Shown: in pieces, positions 16,047 through 23,148 of the stretch
How the letters are laid out: every line of letters begins with the position of its first letter
Numbering within the stretch: position 1 is the first letter of the stretch
DNA from: Curtobacterium guangdongense
GTDB lineage: Bacteria; Actinomycetota; Actinomycetes; Actinomycetales; Microbacteriaceae
Direction: 5' to 3'
Length of the DNA: 64,000 nucleotides
Assembly (NCBI RefSeq): GCF_049341845.1
Contig: NZ_JBMPIT010000003.1
Coordinates: forward strand, 351,227 to 415,226
Translations under genes and position numbers: made by a program
Notes under the pieces: generated by a model
Database searches by the model: none
Seen by the model: the letters and a program-made list of their open reading frames with translations, nothing else
What the model was told of the DNA's origin: nothing

Positions 16047-16948
16047 CAGATCCGCCCTTCGTCCGGCGTCGCGGCGTGCGGGTCCGGGTCGCAGTGGTGG
16101 TCGTGGGCGTCGTTCGCACCGACGATGACGATCCGGCCCATCGTCCGGACGACGTCCACCGGCGTGCCGTACAGGTCGCTCAGCACGTCCGTGCGGAGCA
16201 CCTCGTCCGGCGATCCGATGCGGAACCGGCCGCCGGCGATGTAGAGCACCCGGTCGACCACGTCGAGGATCGGGTTCACATCGTGCGTGACGAACAGCAC
16301 CGCGGCGTCCTGCTGGCGACGCTGTCGGTCGATGAGCTCCGTGACACCGCGCTGGTGACGCAGGTCGAGGGAGATGAGCGGTTCGTCGCAGAGGAGGAGC
16401 GCCGGATCGGCGGCGATGGCCTGCCCCACCCGGGTGCGCTGCTGCTCGCCGCCGGACAGTTCGGCGACGGGGGCGTCCGCGAACGCGGTGGCGCCGACCT
16501 CGTCGATGATGCGGTCGATCCGCTCCCGCTCGGCCTTCCGCTCGGGCCGGATGCCCCAGCGGGAGCCGGTGACGCCCTGCGCGATCATGTCCCGCGCGCG
16601 GAGCGGCGTACCGGACTCCATCAGGCGCTGCTGCGGGATGTAGCCGATCTTCCGGTGCCCGCGGCGGACGGGCTGGCCGAGGAACGACATCGAACCGCTG
16701 GTCAGGCGCTGCTGCCCGAGCACGGTCTTCAGCAGGGACGTCTTGCCGGCGCCGTTCGGGCCGAGGACCGCGAGGAACTCCCCCGGCGCGACGTCGAGGT
16801 CGAGGCCGTCCCAGAGCTTGCGGGTGCCGTAGGACAGGCCGGCGTCGCGGAGCGCGAGCACGGCGGAACCGCCACTGCGCTCGGCAGTGGCGGTTCGCGG
16901 GTCCTGTCCGGGCTGGGACCGGTCCTGTCGGGGCTGGACTGCTGTCAC
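16046..16948 (-). CDS. znuC: Zinc ABC transporter ATP-binding protein ZnuC
   Basis: 300 residues. Walker A LGPNGAGKTS near residue 68, Q-loop PQQRLM, signature LSGGEQQRTRVGQA, Walker B LLLCDEPLISLD and H-loop FVTHD are all intact. A His-rich C-terminal stretch (NDAHDHHCDPDPHAA) may bind zinc. The GTG at 16948 overlaps the znuA stop (GTGA) and was preferred over a longer frame lying inside znuA. Confidence 0.94.
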   Translation of the reverse strand: MTAVQPRQDRSQPGQDPRTATAERSGGSAVLALRDAGLSYGTRKLWDGLDLDVAPGEFLAVLGPNGAGKTSLLKTVLGQQRLTSGSMSFLGQPVRRGHRKIGYIPQQRLMESGTPLRARDMIAQGVTGSRWGIRPERKAERERIDRIIDEVGATAFADAPVAELSGGEQQRTRVGQAIAADPALLLCDEPLISLDLRHQRGVTELIDRQRRQQDAAVLFVTHDVNPILDVVDRVLYIAGGRFRIGSPDEVLRTDVLSDLYGTPVDVVRTMGRIVIVGANDAHDHHCDPDPHAATPDEGRI

Positions 16949-17856
16949 TTCGCCAGCGCCGCCTGCACCGCGTCGATGTTCGCCTGCTGCCACGAGACGT
17001 AATTCTTCCCCTTCGGGAGCGTCTCCGTGACACCGACCACGGGCACGCCGTTGTCCTCTGCTGCCTTCTTGACCTGTTCGGTCTCCGGGCTGGAGGTCTG
17101 CTCGTTGTACGCGAGCAGCTTCGCGGTGTGGCTCGAGTAGAGCTTCAGCGTGTCGTTGAGCGCCGCCGGCGGGACGTCGTCGCCCTCCTCGATCGCCTCG
17201 GAGAAGGCGTCCGGCGTGACGTTGTCGAGGCCGATCGCGTCGAACAGGTACCCGGGGACCGGCTCGGTGTACGTCACCTTCTCGCCGTCGTACTGCTTCT
17301 TGAGCGCAGCGGTCTGCGACTCGAGGTCCTCGAGCTTCGTCGTGAGCGCCGCGGCGTTCTTCTCGAAGGTCGCCTTGTCCGCACTGTCGAGCGTGCCAAG
17401 CCGCTTCGACACGTCGGCGACGAGCTTGACCATCGTCGGGTAGCTGTAGAACACGTGCTCGTTGAACTCCGCGTCGCCACCCTTGTCGAGGCCGGAGAGC
17501 TTCACGACGTTGATCGTGTCGGCCTTGGTCTTCGAGGAGTCCGACAGCGTCGTCATGAAGTCGTCGTACCCGCCGCCGTTCTCGATCAGCAGGTCGGCCT
17601 TCGAGACCGCGAGCTGGGTCTTGGCGCTGGACTCGAACGAGTGCGGGTCCTGCGACGGGTCGTTCAGGATGCTCGTGACGTCGACGTGGTCGCCGCCGAT
17701 GGTCTCGACGAGCGAGCCGTAGACGTTCGTGGAGGCGACGACCTTGATCGTGTCGTCACCGCTGCCGTTCGTGGACGCGGAGGAGGTCGCGCAGCCGGTC
17801 AGGGCGAGTGCGGCGGCGCCGGCGACGAGCGGCAGGGCGAGGAGGCGGTTGTGCAT
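16945..17856 (-). CDS. znuA: Zinc-binding lipoprotein ZnuA
   Basis: 303-residue solute-binding protein of the metal cluster-9 type. Signal peptide with lipobox ALTGC (Cys about 22) for lipid anchoring; metal ligands are expected in DPHSFESS (His near 72), NEHVFYS (His near 134) and later acidic residues. A short His/Asp-rich loop typical of zinc-specific ZnuA is missing, so manganese cannot be excluded, but the adjoining Zur gene argues for zinc. The message appears to be leaderless, with a Zur box over the -35. Confidence 0.93.
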   Translation of the reverse strand: MHNRLLALPLVAGAAALALTGCATSSASTNGSGDDTIKVVASTNVYGSLVETIGGDHVDVTSILNDPSQDPHSFESSAKTQLAVSKADLLIENGGGYDDFMTTLSDSSKTKADTINVVKLSGLDKGGDAEFNEHVFYSYPTMVKLVADVSKRLGTLDSADKATFEKNAAALTTKLEDLESQTAALKKQYDGEKVTYTEPVPGYLFDAIGLDNVTPDAFSEAIEEGDDVPPAALNDTLKLYSSHTAKLLAYNEQTSSPETEQVKKAAEDNGVPVVGVTETLPKGKNYVSWQQANIDAVQAALAK

Positions 17857-17863
17857 GACGCCA

Positions 17864-17893
17864 ACGGTAGCCGTTGTTGATAACGATTGTCAA
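17864..17893 (-). promoter_or_regulatory. znuA promoter with overlapping Zur box
   Basis: On the minus strand TTGACA (17893-17888) and TACCGT (17869-17864) are 18 bp apart, and the ATG starts 7 nt after the -10. The AT-rich imperfect palindrome TTGATAACGATTGTCAA (17877-17893; six of eight arm positions match) covers the -35 and resembles actinobacterial Zur boxes. Confidence 0.75.
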
Positions 17894-17916
17894 AACCGGT
17901 ATCAGCGGCGGTGCCG

Positions 17917-18004
17917 TTCCGCGCGTAGGAGGTCGTTTCGCGCGTTGGAAGCTCTTTCGCGCGCAGGAGGCCCGAATTTCCGGCCGCCTACGCGCGATTC
18001 GGCT
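17917..18004. repeat. Composite palindromic element, part A, copy 2
   Basis: Three direct units related to TTTCGCGCGTAGGAGG are followed by an inverted CGCCTACGCGCGATTCGGC. It sits between the znuA promoter and the 3' end of the PTS IIC gene, both on the minus strand. Confidence 0.8.
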
Positions 18005-18046
18005 TTCTACTCCGGCCGCGATGGGCAGGAACGCGCGCTGAGACGG

Positions 18047-18084
18047 ACGGGAGGCACGGTGCCAGCTGGCACCGTGCCTCCCGT
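18047..18084. repeat. Palindrome B following element A2
   Basis: Perfect 19-bp arms: ACGGGAGGCACGGTGCCAG and its inverse, meeting at CAGCTG. It lies 19 bp beyond the PTS IIC stop codon and is likely its terminator. Confidence 0.85.
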
Positions 18085-18102
18085 TCGACGCGTGGTCGCG
18101 TC

Positions 18103-19368
18103 CTACGCCTTGGTGGCCGCCTCGATCGTGTTCTCGGCGATCGTGTCGTCCTCGCGGCCCGGCGTCCGGAGGTTCCACTTCCTGATCACCCAGCCGAAGA
18201 GGAAGTAGTAGATCACCGCGTAGCCGAGGCCGATCGGGATGAGCCAGATCGCCCCGTCCGCCTTGCCGAAGTTCAGCACGAAGTCGATCGCTCCCGCCGA
18301 GAACGAGAAGCCGTCGTGGATGCCCAGCGCATTCACCAGCGCCAGGGACGTCCCCGTGAGCACCGCGTGGATGACGTAGAGCGGGAACGCCACGAACATG
18401 AACGAGTACTCGAGCGGCTCGGTGATGCCCGTCACGAACGAGGTCAGCGCGGCGGAGAGCATGATGCCGCCGACGAGCTTGCGGTTCTGCGGCTTGGCGT
18501 TGCGCCAGATCGCGAGCGCACCGGCCGGCAGCGCGAACATCATGATCGGGAAGAAGCCGGTCTGGAAGATGCCGGCGGTCGGGTCGCCCGCGAGGAAGCG
18601 CGCGATGTCACCGTGGTAGGTCACACCACCGGTCGTGAAGCTGCCGAGCTGGAACCACGGGAAGAAGTTGAGCAGCTGGTGCAGGCCGATCGGGATGAGC
18701 ATGCGGTTGACGAACCCGAAGATGCCACCACCGATGACGGCGTTGTCCGCGACGGCCTGGCCTGCTGCGGTCAGCGCGATGTCGAAGTAGCGGTACACGA
18801 AGGACATGAGCACCGCGATGATCAGGCCGGCGACCGCGGTCAGGATCGGCACGAGGCGACGACCGGAGAAGAACCCGAGGAAGTCGGGCATCTTCGTGCG
18901 GTGGAACTTCTGCCAGAGCCACGCGGAGACGAGCCCCATCACGATGCCGCCGAGGACACCGAAGTTGATCGTCGCCTGGTCGCCGTTGGCGTCCTTGACC
19001 CCGGCGAGCACGATCGGCGACATCGCCGCGAAGACCTGGTACATGACCATGTAGCCGACGACCGCGGCGAGCGCCGTGGTGCCGTCGGACTTCTTCGCCC
19101 AGCCGATCGCGATGCCGACCGCGAAGAGCAGCGGCAGCCAGGTGAACACGCCGTTGCCGGCGGCCGCGATGATCGTGGCGCCCTTCTCGAAGCCGGGGAT
19201 GGCGCCGAGCATGTCGGACTGGCCGAGTCGGAGCAGGATGCCCGCGGCGGGCATGACCGCGATGGGGAGCAGCAGGCTCCGGCCGAGCCGCTGGGCGTTG
19301 GCGAAGAGCTTGCTCTGCTTCTTCGGCGTCTTCTTCTCCGGCACATCCGTGGCAGCAGTCGTGCTCAT
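18103..19368 (-). CDS. PTS EIIC component, N-acetylglucosamine/glucose type
   Basis: 421-residue membrane permease of the glucose-superfamily PTS. About ten helices; the conserved NFFPWFQLGSF/GDIARFLAGD region and GITEPLEYSFMF (the Glu of the sugar site) are intact. It has no fused EIIB or EIIA domain; separate EIIB and EIIA genes lie on the opposite strand. GlcNAc is the favoured substrate because a DasR/NagR-like regulator adjoins, but glucose is possible. The ATG at 19368 follows AGAGGA. Confidence 0.88.
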   Translation of the reverse strand: MSTTAATDVPEKKTPKKQSKLFANAQRLGRSLLLPIAVMPAAGILLRLGQSDMLGAIPGFEKGATIIAAAGNGVFTWLPLLFAVGIAIGWAKKSDGTTALAAVVGYMVMYQVFAAMSPIVLAGVKDANGDQATINFGVLGGIVMGLVSAWLWQKFHRTKMPDFLGFFSGRRLVPILTAVAGLIIAVLMSFVYRYFDIALTAAGQAVADNAVIGGGIFGFVNRMLIPIGLHQLLNFFPWFQLGSFTTGGVTYHGDIARFLAGDPTAGIFQTGFFPIMMFALPAGALAIWRNAKPQNRKLVGGIMLSAALTSFVTGITEPLEYSFMFVAFPLYVIHAVLTGTSLALVNALGIHDGFSFSAGAIDFVLNFGKADGAIWLIPIGLGYAVIYYFLFGWVIRKWNLRTPGREDDTIAENTIEAATKA

Positions 19369-19464
19369 CGGAGTTCCTCTCGTCATTGGGTGGAGCTGGT
19401 CGGGGTGAGTTGAGTCGCGCAGCCGGCGCAGGTAACCTCGGCGGTATCGCCAGGTCCGGTCCTG

Positions 19465-19480
19465 TCCGGTCATGACCAGT
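19465..19480. promoter_or_regulatory. dre-like operator between PTS IIC and IIB
   Basis: TCCGGTCATGACCAGT closely resembles the DasR consensus ACTGGTCTAGACCAGT. It lies midway between the two divergent starts, so one bound regulator could control all three PTS genes. Confidence 0.65.
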
Positions 19481-19546
19481 ACGTAGTGTCGATGACCGCG
19501 CACAGCATGTCAACCTGGACGCGCACCCTTAACGAGGAGGAAACAG

Positions 19547-19783
19547 ATGGCCGACATCAAGGCTGCCGACATCATCGCCGCGCTCGGCGGTGCCGACAAC
19601 ATCGAAGAGGTCGAGGGCTGCATCACGCGTCTCCGCGTCGAGGTGGAGGACGGTGACCTCGTCGACAAGGGCGCGCTCCAGGCCGCCGGTGCCCAGGCCG
19701 TCGTCGGTGGTGGCACCGGCTGGCAGGTCATCGTCGGGCCGATCGCCGACAACCTCGCGCAGGACATCCAGGACGAGCTGTGA
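19547..19783 (+). CDS. PTS EIIB component, glucose/GlcNAc family
   Basis: 78-residue single-domain EIIB. The phosphocysteine is C25 in EVEGCITRLRVEV, and the domain is complete. Cytoplasmic; it passes phosphate from EIIA to the sugar bound in EIIC. GAGGAGG stands before the ATG. Its stop overlaps the EIIA start (GTGA). Confidence 0.92.
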   Translation: MADIKAADIIAALGGADNIEEVEGCITRLRVEVEDGDLVDKGALQAAGAQAVVGGGTGWQVIVGPIADNLAQDIQDEL

Positions 19784-20232
19784 CCGCAGTCCTGACGCCG
19801 TTCGCCGGGCCGGTCGTCGCACTCGCCGACGTGCCGGACCCGGTGTTCGCCGGGCAGCTCGTCGGAGCCGGTGTCGCGGTCGACCCGACCGGTGTCGATG
19901 GCACGGTCACCGCGGTCGCACCCGTCGACGGCACCATCGTGAAGCTGCACCCGCACGCCTTCGCGCTGCAGGGTACGGCGGGGACCGACGTGCTCGTGCA
20001 CGTCGGGATCGACACGGTGAAGATGTCGGGCGAGGGCTTCGAGCTCCTCGCGGCCGAGGGCGACACCGTCGCGGCCGGGGACCCCGTCGTCCGCTTCACC
20101 CCCGCGACGATCTCCGCGGCCGGGTACTCCCCGGTGTGCCCCGTCGTCGTGCTCGGCTCCGCGCCGGACTCGATCGCGCAGGGCACCGTGGGCACCACGG
20201 TCACCGAGGGCGACACCCTCTTCGAGGTCTGA
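19780..20232 (+). CDS. PTS EIIA component, glucose (Crr) family
   Basis: 150-residue EIIA. The two active-site histidines are H59 (LHPHAFAL) and H74 (VLVHVGIDTVKM), the latter being phosphorylated by HPr. Complete beta-sandwich domain with no linker to another module. Cotranscribed with EIIB; followed by a hairpin shared with the convergent regulator gene. Confidence 0.92.
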   Translation: MTAVLTPFAGPVVALADVPDPVFAGQLVGAGVAVDPTGVDGTVTAVAPVDGTIVKLHPHAFALQGTAGTDVLVHVGIDTVKMSGEGFELLAAEGDTVAAGDPVVRFTPATISAAGYSPVCPVVVLGSAPDSIAQGTVGTTVTEGDTLFEV

Positions 20233-20247
20233 TCCGCCCGGAGTTCA

Positions 20248-20301
20248 CGGCCCTGGCGACACTTCACAGGATCACGTTCGCGTGAAATGTCGCCAGGGCC
20301 G
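20248..20301. terminator. Long hairpin between EIIA and GntR genes
   Basis: CGGCCCTGGCGACA (20248-20261) pairs with TGTCGCCAGGGCCG (20288-20301), and after one mismatch the stem continues with TTCAC/GTGAA. Convergent genes end on both sides, so it probably terminates both. Confidence 0.75.
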
Positions 20302-20324
20302 AAAGTCCGCCTCGCGCGCCCGCG

Positions 20325-21059
20325 CTACACGACGGACTGCGTCGCGGTGACCTCCATCTGCACGCGGTAGCGGTCCGACCGGTACCAGCTCATGGCGTGC
20401 TCGACCGGGCGGTCCCGCGAGTACGACACCCGGTCGAACTCGAGCACGGGCGCGCCGGTCTTCGTGCCGAGCAGCGTGGCGACGTCGTCCGCTGCGGGCT
20501 TCGCCGCGACGGTCTGCTGTGCGCGGTCGATCGGCAGGCCGTACTCGTTCGCGACGATCGAGTACACCGACCCGGACAGGTCGTGCTCGAGCAGCCCGGG
20601 GAAGGCGCCGGCGGAGAGCCAGGCGTCGTCGATGGACACCGGCGCCCCGTCCGCCATGCGCAGGCGCTTCACGTGGTACGCCGTGTCGGTCTCCCCCAGA
20701 CGGAGTGCCGCGGCGGTGTCGGGCGGTGGCACACGTTCTTCGCGGACCAGCACGACCGTCGTCGGCACGTGCCCCATCGCCCGCATCTCCTCGGTGAACG
20801 ACGCCAGGTGCAGCGTCGACTGCACGGGCCGGTGCGCCACGAAGGTGCCCTTGCCGCGGACCCGTTCCAGGTACCCCTCGTTGACGAGCTGCCCGAGGGC
20901 CTCGCGCACGGTGATCCGGGAGACGCCGTACTCCGCGATGAGCTGGCGTTCGGACGGGATCGCCGCACCCGGAGCCAGTCGCACCGTCGCGAGTTCGAGG
21001 AGGATGCGCCGGAGCTGCTGGTGCTTGGGCTCGGCTCCTTCGGTGATGCGGGTCGTCAT
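20325..21059 (-). CDS. GntR/HutC-family regulator, DasR/NagR-like
   Basis: 244-residue one-component regulator. N-terminal winged helix (about 15-75: PSERQLIAEYGVSRITVREA) and C-terminal UTRA effector domain (about 90-235), as in DasR and NagR, which sense GlcN6P or GlcNAc6P. Start at 21059 gives the usual length and has GAGGAG just upstream; two in-frame ATGs further up (21077, 21101) are possible but the outer one lies in an operator. It should control the adjacent PTS and itself through dre-like sites. Confidence 0.88.
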   Translation of the reverse strand: MTTRITEGAEPKHQQLRRILLELATVRLAPGAAIPSERQLIAEYGVSRITVREALGQLVNEGYLERVRGKGTFVAHRPVQSTLHLASFTEEMRAMGHVPTTVVLVREERVPPPDTAAALRLGETDTAYHVKRLRMADGAPVSIDDAWLSAGAFPGLLEHDLSGSVYSIVANEYGLPIDRAQQTVAAKPAADDVATLLGTKTGAPVLEFDRVSYSRDRPVEHAMSWYRSDRYRVQMEVTATQSVV

Positions 21060-21093
21060 CGGCTCCTCGTGCTCCATCGCGGTGGTTCGGCAG

Positions 21094-21117
21094 CTGGTCA
21101 TGGGCGGACATGACCAG
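21094..21117. promoter_or_regulatory. dre-like inverted repeat upstream of the GntR gene
   Basis: CTGGTCATG and CATGACCAG, perfect 9-bp arms with a 6-bp spacer. The half-sites equal those of the PTS intergenic operator, which supports autoregulation. Confidence 0.7.
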
Positions 21118-21247
21118 TTGCCATCACACTAGCGAGTCGCGACCGCCCAGTCGATGTGCATGACAGAACGCGACATGTGGACGGATTCTCACCGATCCCC
21201 GAGGGGGCCCTCTGGGACACTCCATCGGAAGCTGCCAGGATGTCGCC

Positions 21248-21871
21248 GTGACATCCGTGGTGATCATCGACGACGAGGGGCTCGTCCGCTACGGCTTCGG
21301 GCTCATCCTCGGGGCCGCCGACGACATCGAGGTCGTGGCGAGCGGCAACGACACGGACGCGCTGTCGATCGTCGCCGAGCACCGCCCCGACGTCGTCCTG
21401 CTCGACGTCCGGATGCCCCGGATCAGCGGCCTCGACCTGCTCGCCGGGATCACGGCGATGCCGGACCCCCCTGCGGTCGCGATGCTCACGACCTTCGACG
21501 CCGCGGAGCACCTGGGCCGGGCGATGGAGCTCGGCGCAGCGGGCTTCCTGCTCAAGGACACCGATCCCGAGCACCTCGCGCAGTACGTCCGCGTGCTCGC
21601 CGCCGGTGGCGTGGTGCTCGCGCCGGGGCTCGACCGGAGCCGCCTCTTCGCGCAGACGTCCGAACCGGTCGCCGCGCCACCGCTCTCCGACCGTGGTCGC
21701 GAGGTGCTCCGGCTCCTCGCCGACGGCGCGAGCAACCCGGAGATCGCCGTCCACCTGGGCGTGAGCACCGGCACCGTCAAGGAGGACGTCCGCGGCCTCC
21801 TCGCCGCCTTCGGCGTCACGAGCCGCGTCCAGCTCGCACTCCGCGCCGCAGCCGCTGGCCTGCTCACGTGA
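21248..21871 (+). CDS. NarL/LuxR-family response regulator
   Basis: 207 residues. Receiver domain with phospho-acceptor D53 (LLDVRMPRISG) and conserved T/K (LTTFDAAEH, LLKDTD); C-terminal LuxR HTH at about 145-200 (LSDRGREVLRLLADG). GTG start. It precedes its kinase, whose GTG overlaps the TGA, and heads a run of envelope-related genes. CAGGAT lies 6 nt before the start, suggesting leaderless expression. Confidence 0.92.
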   Translation: MTSVVIIDDEGLVRYGFGLILGAADDIEVVASGNDTDALSIVAEHRPDVVLLDVRMPRISGLDLLAGITAMPDPPAVAMLTTFDAAEHLGRAMELGAAGFLLKDTDPEHLAQYVRVLAAGGVVLAPGLDRSRLFAQTSEPVAAPPLSDRGREVLRLLADGASNPEIAVHLGVSTGTVKEDVRGLLAAFGVTSRVQLALRAAAAGLLT

Positions 21872-23058
21872 GCGCACGGCGGATCCGGCGGCTCGCCAAG
21901 GCGACCGACGGGAGGCTCGACACGGCGGTCGACGCCGGCCTGCGCTGGGTGCGCACGCACCGGGCACCGTGGTGGCTGGTCGACGCGTTCTTCGTCGCCG
22001 CCGCCGTCGCGGACGCCGTGCTCGACATCTCGGGGGCGACGCAGTTCGAGACCGTGATGTCCCTGGTGGCCGCGGCCGCACTGCTCCTCCGACGCCGGCT
22101 CCCCGTCACCGCGTTCGCGCTGACCCTTCCCGGCCTGTTCATCGGCTCGGCGGTGGTCGCCTCCGCGGTGGCGTTGTTCACGATCGGCGCGCGCACCCAG
22201 CGACGGTGGGTGATGCTCCTCGCCGCGGTCGTCGAGTTCGTGGGCTTCAGCGGGTTCGTCGGCCCGCCGCAGACGCTGGACGACATCGTCGTGTCCATCA
22301 TCTACGCGCTCATCTTCGCGCTCGGCCCGATCTCGATCGGGCTCCTGGTCCAGACCCGCGCCAGCCTCACCGAGCGCCTGGTGGAACGCGACGCCGCCCG
22401 GGCGGACGAACGCCGACAGGCGGCAGCCGTGGCGCTGTCGCGGGAACGGGCGCTGCTCGCGCGGGAGATGCACGACGTCGTCTCGCACCAGGTCACGCTC
22501 ATCGCGGTCCAGGCGGGCGGGATGCAGATGGCGGGCAGGGACGAGGCCGAGCGCGGGTTCGCACGGACGATCCGGCAGCTGTGCGTCGTGACGCTGCAGG
22601 AACTGCGCGAGATGGTCCAGGTCCTGCGCGCATCGGGTGGCACGGACCGCGCGATCGCTCCGCAGCCGGTGCTCGCCGACCTGCAGCGGCTCATCGACGA
22701 CTCCGGACTCGACACCCGCACGGACGTCGTCCTGCCGGAGACCCTCGGGCAGCCGGTCCAGCGCGCCGTGTACCGCTTCGTGCAGGAAGCGCTGACCAAC
22801 GTCCGGAAGCACGCCCCCGACGCCGCGGTCGAGGTCACCGGGCTCGTCGAGGACGGTGACGTCGACGTCCGCGTGTCCAACGGTCCGGCGCGGGGTGCAC
22901 GGCTCGAACTCCCAGGCTCCGGCCTCGGTCTGATCGGGCTCGGCGAGCGTGCGTCGTTGCTCGGTGGTTCACTCGAGTTCGGACAGACGGCCGACGGCGG
23001 GTTCGCACTGCACCTCCGGCTGCCCGTCGAACACCTGCCCCCGGCCCCCGCCGTCTGA
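21868..23058 (+). CDS. Sensor histidine kinase, HPK7 (NarX/DesK-like) type
   Basis: 396 residues. Hydrophobic N-terminal half (about five helices, residues 36-165) with little extracellular sequence, as in intramembrane-sensing kinases; HisKA_3 domain with H202 in REMHDVVSHQVTLIA; N-box QEALTNVRKHA and G-box GSGLGLIGLGERA of the ATPase domain. Cognate kinase of the preceding regulator. The signal is probably membrane stress, judging by the downstream genes. Confidence 0.92.
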   Translation: MSARRIRRLAKATDGRLDTAVDAGLRWVRTHRAPWWLVDAFFVAAAVADAVLDISGATQFETVMSLVAAAALLLRRRLPVTAFALTLPGLFIGSAVVASAVALFTIGARTQRRWVMLLAAVVEFVGFSGFVGPPQTLDDIVVSIIYALIFALGPISIGLLVQTRASLTERLVERDAARADERRQAAAVALSRERALLAREMHDVVSHQVTLIAVQAGGMQMAGRDEAERGFARTIRQLCVVTLQELREMVQVLRASGGTDRAIAPQPVLADLQRLIDDSGLDTRTDVVLPETLGQPVQRAVYRFVQEALTNVRKHAPDAAVEVTGLVEDGDVDVRVSNGPARGARLELPGSGLGLIGLGERASLLGGSLEFGQTADGGFALHLRLPVEHLPPAPAV

Positions 23059-23148
23059 TCCGACGGCCAGCCCGGGATGGCCGATCGGCCAGCGCGGTTC
23101 AGCCCCGGGGTCGATGTCCCCCGCGCGTCGATCCGCTGGGATGCAAGG

